From assembly GCF_002088975.1 (NCBI RefSeq), contig NZ_NCST01000027.1, positions 1 to 64,000 on the forward strand: DNA of 64,000 nt, written 5' to 3'. Below the pieces are notes generated by a model. It did not search any database. It was given only the letters and a program-made list of their open reading frames with translations, and was not told where the DNA came from. This document shows positions 1 through 7,885 of this stretch, one piece after another; position 1 is the stretch's first letter; the number at the start of each line of letters is the position of its first letter. The translations under genes were made by a program, and so were the position numbers. The DNA is from Henriciella aquimarina (GTDB lineage Bacteria; Pseudomonadota; Alphaproteobacteria; Caulobacterales; Hyphomonadaceae).

Positions 1-400
1 GCTCCAGCTTGTGCTCGCGCGCGATCATCGCCGCGCCCTTGCCGACGATCAGCACGTGCGGGGTCTCTTCCATGACGAGGCGGGCCGCCGTCACCGGGCT
101 CTTGTAGCCGCGAAGCGCAGCGACCGCCCCGGCATTGCGCGAGCGGCCTTCCATGATGGCGGCGTCGAGCTCCCACTGGCCGATGGCATTGGGCGAGGCC
201 CCGCGCCCGGCAATGTGGAACCCGCACTCTTCCAGCGCGATGACCAGCCTGTGGACGACCTCCAGCGCCGGCTCGCCCCGCTTCAGCCGCGTCTCGCCCT
301 CGCGCAGCAGCCCGGCCATGTGGCGCTCCGAGCGCGCATGATCGAGATCCCGCAGCGGACCGGCTCCACCATGAAGGGCCAGCGCCCAGCTTTTTGCCAT
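1..400 (-). CDS. Isoaspartyl peptidase / L-asparaginase (Ntn-hydrolase), 3' end cut by window
   Basis: The first 133 residues read MAKSWALALHGGAGP..., with the LHGGAG motif at residues 9-14 that opens plant-type asparaginases/isoaspartyl peptidases (family T2). These enzymes remove beta-aspartyl linkages from peptides or hydrolyse asparagine after autocleavage before a catalytic Thr; that Thr lies in the C-terminal half, outside the window, so activity cannot be judged. The start at 400 is the only ATG that gives the intact N-terminal motif. The gene diverges from the quinone oxidoreductase gene across 122 bp. The family assignment is firm; the preferred substrate is not. Confidence 0.85.
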   Translation of the reverse strand, partial: MAKSWALALHGGAGPLRDLDHARSERHMAGLLREGETRLKRGEPALEVVHRLVIALEECGFHIAGRGASPNAIGQWELDAAIMEGRSRNAGAVAALRGYKSPVTAARLVMEETPHVLIVGKGAAMIAREHKLE

Positions 401-522
401 TCTGCTATCGCTCCGAAACGGTTTTGTTTTTCGCCACGTAACGCTTCACAGGCGGCGGTGCCACGGATAGGTTCGCGCCGTCAATGTAGTCACACACCAT
501 AAGTGCGAAGAGGAACACGCCC

Positions 523-1515
523 ATGAAAGCCATTCTGTCCAAGTCGCCCGGCGGCCCGGAAACGCTGGTTCTGGAAGATGTGCCGAGCAAGGCACCGGAA
601 AAGGGCGATGTCCTGATCGAGATCAAGGCGGTGGGTGTGAACTATCCCGACGTGCTGATCATCCAGGACCAGTACCAGTTCAAGCCCGAACGCCCCTTCT
701 CGCCGGGCGGCGAGATTGCTGGCGTGGTCAAGGCCGTCGGCGAGGGCGTCACCAAGGTCAAGACCGGCGACCGCGTCATGGGCCAGGTCGGCTGGGGCGG
801 CATGGCCGAGGAAGTTACCGTCGACCAGGGCCGCGTGCGCCCCTTCCCGGAAAGCATGTCGTTCGAGGAAGCCGCCGCGCTGCTGATGACCTATGGCACC
901 TCCTACTATGCCCTCAAGGATCGCGGCCAGTGCAAGCCGGGCGAGAGCCTGCTCGTCCTCGGCGCGGCCGGCGGTGTCGGTCTTGCCGCGGTTGAGCTCG
1001 GCGCGGCCATGGGCATGGAAGTCATCGCGGCGGCCTCCAGCCAGGACAAGGTCGACCTCGCCATGGAAAAAGGCGCGAAGAAAGGCTTCGTCTATCCGCG
1101 CGGCCCGCTGGAAAAGGCCGACCAGAAGGCACTGTCCGACAAGATCAAGGAGCTTGGCGGCGGTGGCGTCGACGTCATCTATGACGGGGTCGGCGGCGAC
1201 TATGCCGAACCGGCGCTGCGTGCGATGAACTGGGACGGGCGCTTCCTCGTCATCGGCTTCCCGGCCGGCATCCCGAAAATGCCGCTGAACCTGACGCTGC
1301 TCAAATCGTGCAACATTGTCGGCGTCTTCTGGGGCGCGGCCGTCGCGCGCGATCCGGAAGCCAATGAGAAGAACATCAAGGAGATCTTCGCGCTCTATGA
1401 GCAGGGCAAGATCAAGCCCCACATCTCCAACACCTACCCCCTCGAAAAGGCCCCCGACGCCATCAGCGAGCTGATGAACCGCAAGGCCATGGGGAAGGTC
1501 GTGGTGACGGTCTGA
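523..1515 (+). CDS. NADPH:quinone oxidoreductase-like MDR protein
   Basis: A 330-residue medium-chain dehydrogenase/reductase. An N-terminal GroES-like domain (about residues 1-120) is followed by a Rossmann fold whose nucleotide loop GAAGGVG lies at 147-153. The structural and catalytic zinc cysteines of alcohol dehydrogenases are absent, which places it with the zinc-independent quinone oxidoreductase/enoyl reductase branch. Such proteins transfer hydride from NADPH to quinones or activated alkenes in the cytoplasm. The ATG is preceded by GAAGAGG. It stands alone, followed by a repeat element. Substrate is not predictable from sequence; an acryloyl-CoA-reductase-like role is an alternative. 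Confidence 0.88.
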   Translation: MKAILSKSPGGPETLVLEDVPSKAPEKGDVLIEIKAVGVNYPDVLIIQDQYQFKPERPFSPGGEIAGVVKAVGEGVTKVKTGDRVMGQVGWGGMAEEVTVDQGRVRPFPESMSFEEAAALLMTYGTSYYALKDRGQCKPGESLLVLGAAGGVGLAAVELGAAMGMEVIAAASSQDKVDLAMEKGAKKGFVYPRGPLEKADQKALSDKIKELGGGGVDVIYDGVGGDYAEPALRAMNWDGRFLVIGFPAGIPKMPLNLTLLKSCNIVGVFWGAAVARDPEANEKNIKEIFALYEQGKIKPHISNTYPLEKAPDAISELMNRKAMGKVVVTV

Positions 1516-1524
1516 CGTTACGCC

Positions 1525-1611
1525 GATCGCCCCGGCGAAAGCCGGGGTCTCAGGCAGATGGAGAGGTCCCGCCTGCGGCACGAGATCCCGGCCTGCGCCG
1601 GGATGAGCGGA
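1525..1611. repeat. Double-hairpin dispersed repeat, copy A
   Basis: An 87-bp element made of two hairpins joined by a conserved spacer. Hairpin 1 (1530-1547) is a perfect 7-bp stem CCCCGGC/GCCGGGG with loop GAAA; hairpin 2 (1586-1603) is TCCCGGC/GCCGGGA with loop CTGC. The spacer contains TCTCAGGC and TGCGGCACGAGA. It shares this architecture and most spacer bases with copy B at 1954-2038, in the same orientation. It resembles the GC-rich palindromic repeats scattered through many proteobacterial genomes. Confidence 0.8.
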
Positions 1612-1658
1612 GTCTGAATGTTCTTGGTCTGGAGGAATGACGCGGCTAACCAAAAAGT

Positions 1659-1943
1659 ATGGCCTTCTACGTCTATATCACGACGAACAAGCCGTATGGC
1701 GTGCTCTATACGGGCATGACGGATGATATAAATCGTCGTGCCTGGAAGCATCCCGAACATCTGATCAAGGGTTTCACCGACAGGTACAATTGCGAGATGC
1801 TGGTCTGGTACGAGCCGCATGAGTCCCGCAGGTCTGCGTTCGACCGCGAACGCCGGATCAAGGAATGGAAACGGTCGTGGAAAGTCAAACTGATCGAGGA
1901 GACAAATCCCGACTGGCGCGATTTGGGAGATGTCCTGCTGTGA
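1659..1943 (+). CDS. Single-domain GIY-YIG nuclease family protein
   Basis: 94 residues covering one GIY-YIG domain: YVYIT (4-8) and LYTG (16-19) form the two strands of the signature, followed by the conserved Arg in NRRAWKH, Glu64 in the DRERRIKEW helix, and an Asn-Pro-x-Trp near the C terminus (N83). Members of this UvrC-N-like/YhbQ family are small presumed nucleases; their cellular roles are mostly undefined. The gene sits between two direct copies of an 87/85-bp double-hairpin repeat, only 10 bp upstream of copy B, so it may belong to the repeat unit. No strong ribosome-binding site is seen. The domain call is firm, the function unknown. Confidence 0.88.
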   Translation: MAFYVYITTNKPYGVLYTGMTDDINRRAWKHPEHLIKGFTDRYNCEMLVWYEPHESRRSAFDRERRIKEWKRSWKVKLIEETNPDWRDLGDVLL

Positions 1944-1953
1944 CCCCCAGCCC

Positions 1954-2038
1954 GATCATCCCGGCGGAGGCCGGGATCTCAGGCCAGTGAAGAGCACGCT
2001 TGCGGCACGAGACCCCGGCCTTCGCCGAGGTGATCGGA
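1954..2038. repeat. Double-hairpin dispersed repeat, copy B
   Basis: Second copy of the element at 1525-1611, direct orientation. Hairpin 1 (1958-1977) is a perfect 8-bp stem ATCCCGGC/GCCGGGAT with loop GGAG; hairpin 2 (2013-2030) is CCCCGGC/GCCGAGG with loop CTTC and one C-A mismatch. The spacer again contains TCTCAGGC and TTGCGGCACGAGA, and both copies end in G(A/C)(T/G)CGGA-like sequence. The compensating differences in the stems between copies indicate that hairpin structure, not just sequence, has been kept. Confidence 0.8.
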
Positions 2039-2106
2039 CAAGGGTTGGAATTGGTGCACCCTAAATCCATCCCCACTGTACCGTTCAGGTGTACCCTTGG
2101 GACACG

Positions 2107-2808
2107 ATGGAGACCCCCGACCGGCACCTGAAGATCGCGATGGAGCGCGCCTGGCCCTTGCTGACCGGGCTGGCGGCGACGCTGGCCGCGCTGATCGGGC
2201 TATCTGACAGCATCGCACCCAAACGCGTCTCGCGCAGCGTGCATATCCGCGCGATGCGGCTGCTCCGTCCCGCCGAAGCGCTGCTGCGCCGGTTGATCGT
2301 GCTGATGGCGCGGGAACTCTACGGCAACCTCTCCGGCACGCACCCGACAGCCCTGAGCCCGATCCATGTGAGCCCGGACCTTGTCCGGGTGAAACGGGAT
2401 CAAACTAAAAAAGCCCATTTCCAACTCTTCGAGCCGCTGGCGACCGTTGCGTCCTGCGACAGCCACCGGGCGCCGAAACCCGTCGGCAATCCACGCATCC
2501 TCAGCCTCGACGCGCCCTACCCGGCCGAGGTGGAAAAGCCCGACGGCCTCTCCGCCGCCCGGCTCGTCGCGCGGGTGCGTGCGCTCCGGAAAGTGCTGGA
2601 CAATCCGAAGCATCGGGCGAAACGCTTTGCCCGTTTCCTCGCCCGCAAGGCCGCCGCCAACACGCCGATGGGCCGGCTCAATCCGGTCCGTCCCGGCTGG
2701 CCGCCGGGCGCACGGTCGCGACATACGCCACCCTGGCTCACCGACATGCTGCGCCATCTCGGGCCGGAAGTTCGAAAGCACCCGCCCTGGATGTGGGTGC
2801 GGGGCTAG
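2107..2808 (+). CDS. Hypothetical protein with an embedded palindromic repeat
   Basis: 233 residues, not recognised. The N-terminal quarter contains a hydrophobic stretch (about residues 10-32), then a basic region. Residues about 84-99 are encoded by a symmetrical 41-bp palindrome (2361-2401) that looks like an insertion of a dispersed repeat in the reading frame. The C-terminal third is rich in Arg, Pro and Trp, including a segment resembling a basic helix. I chose the ATG at 2107; a GTG at 2089 is an alternative. Codon composition matches the neighbours. It could be a lineage-restricted protein. No function is proposed. Confidence 0.6.
   Translation: METPDRHLKIAMERAWPLLTGLAATLAALIGLSDSIAPKRVSRSVHIRAMRLLRPAEALLRRLIVLMARELYGNLSGTHPTALSPIHVSPDLVRVKRDQTKKAHFQLFEPLATVASCDSHRAPKPVGNPRILSLDAPYPAEVEKPDGLSAARLVARVRALRKVLDNPKHRAKRFARFLARKAAANTPMGRLNPVRPGWPPGARSRHTPPWLTDMLRHLGPEVRKHPPWMWVRG
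2361..2401. repeat. 41-bp symmetrical palindrome inside a coding sequence
   Basis: GATCC, 7 nt, CCCGGAC, 3 nt (CTT), GTCCGGG, 7 nt, GGATC: inner and outer arms are both perfectly self-complementary and spaced symmetrically. The sequence differs from the double-hairpin repeats at 1525 and 1954, so this would be a separate repeat family. It is translated as part of the hypothetical protein at 2107-2808. Confidence 0.7.
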
Positions 2809-2871
2809 CTATTCCTCTCCGCCGGTCCCTGCGCAGGCAGAGGGCCATGGCGGCGTGCGCGCAAGACCCGT

Positions 2872-3561
2872 CTAGCCGTCCAGTTCGGGATAGTGGCGGA
2901 AGATGCCCTCGCCGAAGGGCTGGCGCCGGTCGCTCTTGAGATAGGCGGCGATATTGGGCCGTTCGCGCACACGGGCCTGCAGGGCCCGCGCCTTGGGATA
3001 GTCGCCCTCGAGCCGTTTCATCGCCTTCGGGAAGGCATGGTCGAGCCCCTCCAGCGAATGGAAGAGCGAGAGATCGGCATAGGTGAGCGCGTCGCCCACC
3101 AGCCAGGTGTCCCCGGCCGGGTTCTGGGTCAGGATCTCCTCGAACCAGTCGAGGAATTTCGGCAGGCGGCTGTCGCGGAATGCCTGCGCGCGGGTTTTCG
3201 CTTCGGCCTTCTGGTCCTCGTAATAGGCGCCGGGGCCGAGCGGGTGGTGGGTGTCGTGGGCCTCGACGACGAGGTCGGCCACGGTGAGCTGGATCTGGTG
3301 GGTCCAGAGCGCCAGGCGCGCATCCTCGGGCACCAGGCCGAGTTTGGGCCCAAGATAGTGCAGGATGGCGGCGGTCTGGCCGACGGTCACCTCGCCATCG
3401 GTCAGGAAAGGCGGAGCGAAGCTCGGCGTGTCATCGTGGCCGGCGCCCCAGTCAGGGCTCTGGTCGGTATAGGCGACGCCGGCTTCCTCGAAGGCGAGGC
3501 GGACATATTCGCCGCGGCCGGGCACGCCCTGCCAGTAGTGGAGTGTATAGGTCATGGCCAT
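2872..3561 (-). CDS. Glutathione S-transferase family protein
   Basis: 229 residues with an N-terminal thioredoxin-like domain starting MTYTLHYWQGVPGRGEYVRL (residues 3-22), where Tyr is placed as in Tyr-type GSTs, a conserved cis-Pro region (SFAPPFLTDGE) and the glutathione gamma-glutamyl site GQTAAI. An all-helical C-terminal domain contains the N-capping-type motif LVGDALTYADLSLF. These features match soluble sigma/pi-like GSTs, which conjugate or reduce with glutathione in the cytoplasm. Start may be 3561 or 3555 (MAM/M). The gene is monocistronic, convergent with the preceding hypothetical gene. The substrate is unknown. Confidence 0.87.
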   Translation of the reverse strand: MAMTYTLHYWQGVPGRGEYVRLAFEEAGVAYTDQSPDWGAGHDDTPSFAPPFLTDGEVTVGQTAAILHYLGPKLGLVPEDARLALWTHQIQLTVADLVVEAHDTHHPLGPGAYYEDQKAEAKTRAQAFRDSRLPKFLDWFEEILTQNPAGDTWLVGDALTYADLSLFHSLEGLDHAFPKAMKRLEGDYPKARALQARVRERPNIAAYLKSDRRQPFGEGIFRHYPELDG

Positions 3562-3665
3562 CCAATGTGGGGAAGGCGCGCGCGTTCCTCAACGCCGTTG
3601 CCATCTTCCCCTATCGGTGCGGCCCTGCCAAAGTGCCGCGACCTTTCTTCAGGGGGATGAGACCC

Positions 3666-4370
3666 ATGCAACTGCCCAACCCGCCGCACCACGAGCCGCA
3701 CTTCATCCACCGGATCGGCTGGATGCGCGCAGCCGTCCTCGGCGCGAATGACGGCATCGTCTCCACCGCCAGCCTGCTGGTGGGCGTGGCCTCGGCCTCG
3801 GCCGGGCGCATGGAGATCCTGCTGGCCGGGATTGCCGGCCTGGTCGCCGGGGCGATGTCGATGGCGGCGGGCGAATATGTCTCGGTCAGCTCGCAGGCCG
3901 ATACAGAGCGCGCCGACCTGAAGACCGAAGCCAAGGCGCTGAAAGCCATGCCGGGCGAGGAACTGGCCGAGCTGGCCGCCATCTACGAATCGCGCGGCGT
4001 GAGCCCGAAGACCGCCCGCGCGGTGGCCGAAGAGCTGATGGCGGAGAATGCACTGGAAGCCCATGCGCGCGACGAGCTCGGCATCTCGGATGTCGCGAAA
4101 GCCAATCCGGTGCAGGCGGCCTTTTCCTCGGCGGCGAGCTTTACCGTCGGCGCCGCCCTGCCCGTTCTGGCGGCGTTCCTCGCGCCGGCCGCGCATACGG
4201 GCACGGCGATTGTCGCTGCCTCGCTCGCCAGCCTCGCGGCCTTGGGCATGGCGTCGGCCCAGCTCGGCGGCGCACGGAAAATCCGCGCCGTGGGCCGGAT
4301 CGTCCTCTGGGGCGCCGGCGCCATGGCGGTGACGGCCCTCGTCGGGCGGCTGTTCGGCGTGGTGGTCTAG
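3666..4370 (+). CDS. VIT1/CCC1-family membrane transporter
   Basis: 234 residues, VIT (vacuolar iron transporter) family. The signature of TM1, GWMRAAVLGANDGIVSTASL, is followed by TM2 with AGAMSMAAGEYVSVSSQ; a cytoplasmic metal-binding helical region (about residues 85-145, many Glu/Asp and Lys) separates them from three C-terminal membrane segments. Family members export Fe(II) or Mn(II), protecting the cytoplasm. The start at 3666 has AGGGGG 9 nt upstream, better placed than for the in-frame ATG at 3657. It is divergent from the GST gene. Fe or Mn specificity cannot be read from the sequence. Confidence 0.88.
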   Translation: MQLPNPPHHEPHFIHRIGWMRAAVLGANDGIVSTASLLVGVASASAGRMEILLAGIAGLVAGAMSMAAGEYVSVSSQADTERADLKTEAKALKAMPGEELAELAAIYESRGVSPKTARAVAEELMAENALEAHARDELGISDVAKANPVQAAFSSAASFTVGAALPVLAAFLAPAAHTGTAIVAASLASLAALGMASAQLGGARKIRAVGRIVLWGAGAMAVTALVGRLFGVVV

Positions 4371-4383
4371 CCGGAGCGCGCCG

Positions 4384-5166
4384 CTAGGCGACGCGCTCGA
4401 CCATCATGTGTTTGATCTTGGCGATCGCCTTGGCCGGGTTCAGCCCCTTCGGACAGACCTGGGCGCAGTTCATGATGGTGTGGCAACGATAGAGCTTGAA
4501 CGGATCCTCGAGATCGTCCAGCCGCTCACCGGTCGCCTCGTCGCGCGAGTCGATCAGCCAGCGATAGGCCTGCAGCAGCGCCGCCGGGCCGAGATACTTG
4601 TCGCCGTTCCACCAGTAGGACGGGCAGGACGTCGAGCAGCAGGCGCAGAGAATGCACTCGTAAAGGCCGTTCAGCTCGTTGCGCTGCTCTTCCGACTGCT
4701 TCCACTCCTTCTCAGGCTCCGGTGTGTCGGTCTTGAGATAGGGCTGCACATAGGCGTGCTGGGCGTAGAAGTTGGTGAGGTCCGGAATCAGGTCCTTCAC
4801 CACCGGAAGGTGCGGCAGCGGTGCGATGGTGATCGTCTTGCCGGCGACCTCGTCCCAGCCCTTGGTGCAGGCAATGGTGTTCTGCCCGCCAATGTTCATC
4901 GAGCAGGAGCCGCAGACGCCTTCACGGCAGGAGCGGCGGAAGGCGAGCGTCGGATCGACATTGTTCTTGATCCAGAACAGGACGTCGAGAACCATCGGGC
5001 CGCAGCGGTCCATGTCGACCCAGTAGGTGTCCCAGCGGGGGTTGCCGCCCTCTTCGGGGGAGTAGCGGTAGATCTTGAAAGCGCGGGTATTCTTCGCGCC
5101 TTCGGGCTTCGGCCACTCCTTGCCCTTGCCGACCTTGGAATTCTTTGGAAGCGTCAGTTGTACCAT
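4384..5166 (-). CDS. sdhB: Succinate dehydrogenase iron-sulfur subunit
   Basis: 260 residues. The N-terminal ferredoxin domain carries the [2Fe-2S] cysteines in [11 protein letters not shown] plus the later Cys of NTIAC; the C-terminal domain carries the [4Fe-4S] and [3Fe-4S] ligands in [12 protein letters not shown] and [14 protein letters not shown]. SdhB conducts electrons from the SdhA flavin to the quinone site at the cytoplasmic face of the inner membrane (complex II, TCA cycle). It is the last gene of sdhCDAB, 9 bp after sdhA. All cluster ligands are intact and length is normal. Confidence 0.97.
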   Translation of the reverse strand: MVQLTLPKNSKVGKGKEWPKPEGAKNTRAFKIYRYSPEEGGNPRWDTYWVDMDRCGPMVLDVLFWIKNNVDPTLAFRRSCREGVCGSCSMNIGGQNTIACTKGWDEVAGKTITIAPLPHLPVVKDLIPDLTNFYAQHAYVQPYLKTDTPEPEKEWKQSEEQRNELNGLYECILCACCSTSCPSYWWNGDKYLGPAALLQAYRWLIDSRDEATGERLDDLEDPFKLYRCHTIMNCAQVCPKGLNPAKAIAKIKHMMVERVA

Positions 5167-5175
5167 GATGAGTTC

Positions 5176-6963
5176 CTAGTAAACGCGGGCCTTGGGTTCG
5201 ATATATTCGATGTCGTTCGACATCGTGTACTCGTGGACAGGCCGATACTCGATCGTGACCTTGCCGGACACATCGACCCAGGCAAGGGTGTGCTTCATCC
5301 ATTCCTTGTCGTCACGATCAGAGAAGTCCTCGCGGGCATGCGCGCCGCGGCTTTCCTGGCGGTTGGCCGCGCCATTCACCGTGACGGCGGCCTGGCCGAT
5401 GAGATTGTCGAATTCGAGGGCCTCGATCAGGTCGGTGTTCCAGATCATGCCGCGATCCTTCACATCGATGCCGCCAGCCTTGGAATAGACGTCCTCGATC
5501 TTCTTCACGCCTTCGTCGAGCACCTCGCCGGTCCGGAAGACCGCGCAATTGGTCTGCATCGACTTCTGCATTTCAAGGCGCAGTTTGGCGACCGGCTGGT
5601 CGCCAGTGGCGTTGCGCATGCGGTCGAGACGCTCAAGATGCCCATCGGTCTGGACGTCGCGGACCTCCGGCTGGCTCGCGCCGGCATCGATGGTATCGCC
5701 GCAGCGAAGCCCTGCGGCCCGGCCGAAGACAACCAGGTCGATCAGCGAGTTGGAGCCGAGACGGTTGGCGCCGTGGACCGAGACGCAGGCCGCTTCGCCG
5801 ACAGCCATAAGGCCCGGCACGACGCTGTCGGGATCGGCGCCCTTCTTGGTCAGCACCTCACCGTGATAATTCGTCGGGATGCCGCCCATATTATAGTGAA
5901 CCGTCGGCAGGACCGGGATCGGCTCCTTGGTGACGTCGACGCCGGAGAAGATGCGCGCGGTTTCCGAAATGCCCGGCAGGCGCTCGGCCAGCGTCTCTGG
6001 CGGCAGGTGCTCCAGGTGCAGATGGATGTGGTCGTTCTCTTCGCCAACACCACGGCCTTCGCGGATCTCCACCGTCATGGCACGCGAGACAACGTCGCGT
6101 GAGGCGAGGTCCTTCGCGCTCGGCGCATAGCGCTCCATGAAGCGCTCGCCTTCGGAATTGGTGAGATAGCCGCCTTCGCCCCGTGCACCTTCCGTGATCA
6201 GGCAGCCGGCGCCGTAGATGCCGGTCGGGTGGAACTGGACGAACTCCATGTCCTGCAGCGGCAGGCCGGCACGCAGCACCATGGCATTGCCATCGCCGGT
6301 GCAGGTGTGCGCGGACGTACACGAGAAGAAAGCCCGGCCATAACCGCCGGTCGCCAGGATGGTGCGCTGGGCGCGGAAGCGGTGCAGCGTGCCGTCATCG
6401 AGTTTCCAGGCGGTGACACCGCGGCAAGCGCCTTCCTCATCCATGATGAGATCGAGCGCGAAATACTCGATGAAGAACTCGGTATCGTTCTTGAGCGCCT
6501 GGCCATAGAGCGTGTGCAGCATGGCGTGGCCGGTGCGGTCGGCGGCCGCGCAGGTGCGCTGGACCGGGCCTTCGCCGAAATTGCGGGTCATCCCGCCAAA
6601 GGCGCGCTGGTAGATCTTGCCTTCGTCGGTCCGCGAAAAGGGCATGCCCCAGTGTTCAAGCTCATAGACGGCCTGAGGTGCGTTGCGCACGAGGTATTCG
6701 ATCGAATCCTGGTCGCCGAGCCAGTCGGAGCCCTTTACCGTGTCATACATGTGCCAGCGCCAGTTATCCTCGGACATGTTGCCAAGCGAGGCGGCGATGC
6801 CGCCTTGTGCAGCGACCGTATGCGAGCGTGTCGGGAAGACCTTGGTGATACAGGCGGTGCGAAGCCCGGCCTGTGCGGCCCCCAGCGCGGCGCGAAGGCC
6901 GGAGCCGCCGGCGCCGACGACGACGACATCGTAGGTGTGGTCAATGAACTTGTAGTCAGACAT
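5176..6963 (-). CDS. sdhA: Succinate dehydrogenase flavoprotein subunit
   Basis: 595 residues. FAD is bound by the N-terminal [12 protein letters not shown] dinucleotide motif; [13 protein letters not shown] contains the His that covalently links [12 protein letters not shown] and the catalytic Arg region [15 protein letters not shown] form the succinate/fumarate site. SdhA oxidises succinate to fumarate in the TCA cycle and passes electrons to SdhB. It lies in the sdhCDAB operon, 29 bp after sdhD. Full length with no missing motif. Confidence 0.97.
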   Translation of the reverse strand: MSDYKFIDHTYDVVVVGAGGSGLRAALGAAQAGLRTACITKVFPTRSHTVAAQGGIAASLGNMSEDNWRWHMYDTVKGSDWLGDQDSIEYLVRNAPQAVYELEHWGMPFSRTDEGKIYQRAFGGMTRNFGEGPVQRTCAAADRTGHAMLHTLYGQALKNDTEFFIEYFALDLIMDEEGACRGVTAWKLDDGTLHRFRAQRTILATGGYGRAFFSCTSAHTCTGDGNAMVLRAGLPLQDMEFVQFHPTGIYGAGCLITEGARGEGGYLTNSEGERFMERYAPSAKDLASRDVVSRAMTVEIREGRGVGEENDHIHLHLEHLPPETLAERLPGISETARIFSGVDVTKEPIPVLPTVHYNMGGIPTNYHGEVLTKKGADPDSVVPGLMAVGEAACVSVHGANRLGSNSLIDLVVFGRAAGLRCGDTIDAGASQPEVRDVQTDGHLERLDRMRNATGDQPVAKLRLEMQKSMQTNCAVFRTGEVLDEGVKKIEDVYSKAGGIDVKDRGMIWNTDLIEALEFDNLIGQAAVTVNGAANRQESRGAHAREDFSDRDDKEWMKHTLAWVDVSGKVTIEYRPVHEYTMSNDIEYIEPKARVY

Positions 6964-6992
6964 GGGTGACTTTCCTTGCGGGGGCAGACGGC

Positions 6993-7385
6993 TTAACCGC
7001 CCGCCGAAATCCAGATCTTCAGAACCGACAGCGTCGTCGCAGCCAGCAGGCCGAAACAGACGAAGGTGTTCAGGATGAGCAGGCCCTGCTTCATCCCCGC
7101 CTTCGCGATATAGTCCTCGATGACGACCTGCATACCGAGGCGCATGTGATAGAATGCCGCGCCCAGGGTGAGGATCATCAGGATCGCGTTCCAGGGCTGG
7201 GCGAGCCAGGCGGTCGCGCCTTCGAAGCCGGAGCGGCTGGCTGCGATCACGGCATATAGGAACCAGGGAACGAGGAAGATCAGTGCAATCGCAGAGACGC
7301 GCTGATGGATGTGATGCCCGGTGCCGGACTTGGCGGAGCCAAGGCCACGGGCCGCTGCAGTCGGTGTCTCGAAGTCAGTGCTCAT
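6993..7385 (-). CDS. sdhD: Succinate dehydrogenase membrane anchor subunit
   Basis: 130 residues with three membrane segments (about 30-50, 63-85, 100-122). The N-terminal [20 protein letters not shown] and the loop motif [16 protein letters not shown] are the usual SdhD signatures, with the His in HMRLG positioned to contact heme b. It anchors SdhAB and helps form the ubiquinone site. It is 9 bp after sdhC. Small size and low conservation are normal for the family. Confidence 0.94.
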   Translation of the reverse strand: MSTDFETPTAAARGLGSAKSGTGHHIHQRVSAIALIFLVPWFLYAVIAASRSGFEGATAWLAQPWNAILMILTLGAAFYHMRLGMQVVIEDYIAKAGMKQGLLILNTFVCFGLLAATTLSVLKIWISAGG

Positions 7386-7394
7386 GGCCGCCTC

Positions 7395-7796
7395 CTAGAA
7401 CAGATTGGTCGCGAGCGACCAGATCGTCGCTGCCGCAACAATGGCAAAAGCGAAATTGAAAACCGACCAGCCGCTGGCCACTTTCGGCTGAAAGCCGACC
7501 TTCGGCCCATCCCAGAGCATATGCCGGATACCATTGGCGAAATGGAAGAGCAGAGAGGTCAGCCAGAAGAAGAGCAGGATCTGCCCGATGGGCGACAGCA
7601 TGATGCCCTCGACGAAGGCATAGGCCTCCGGACCGGCCGCAATGGAGATGACCCAGACGCTGATAAGCAGGGCGCCAAGATAATTCCCGACACCTGTAAC
7701 ACGATGGAAAATCGACGCGGCCATCGTCCAGTGCCACTTCCAGATCTGGACGTGTGGTGACATCGGGCGTGGATCTGTCCACTCTGAACCTGACAT
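7395..7796 (-). CDS. sdhC: Succinate dehydrogenase cytochrome b556 subunit
   Basis: 133 residues with three membrane segments. The N-terminal RPMSPHVQIWKW and SIFHRVTGV (quinone-site Ser/Arg region) and the heme-ligand motif HFANGIRHMLWD identify SdhC. I chose the ATG at 7796: it has GGGGAG about 8 nt upstream and gives the normal family length; a longer frame reaching 7964 adds residues with no family match. It is the first gene of sdhCDAB; the promoter should lie in the 89 bp shared with the divergent DUF885 gene. Confidence 0.94.
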   Translation of the reverse strand: MSGSEWTDPRPMSPHVQIWKWHWTMAASIFHRVTGVGNYLGALLISVWVISIAAGPEAYAFVEGIMLSPIGQILLFFWLTSLLFHFANGIRHMLWDGPKVGFQPKVASGWSVFNFAFAIVAAATIWSLATNLF

Positions 7797-7885
7797 TGGG
7801 AGTCTCCCCGAACCTGCTGTTTTGCTAAACCGGGTTCTAGAATGGTGCGGCGCAGTGTCAACGCGACAAGAGAGGTGACCGGAAA

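Noticed and set aside
4408-6102. Long open frame (564 codons) antisense to sdhB/sdhA
   Set aside because: High-GC third-position shadow; composition lacks any domain and both sdh genes are unmistakable on the other strand.
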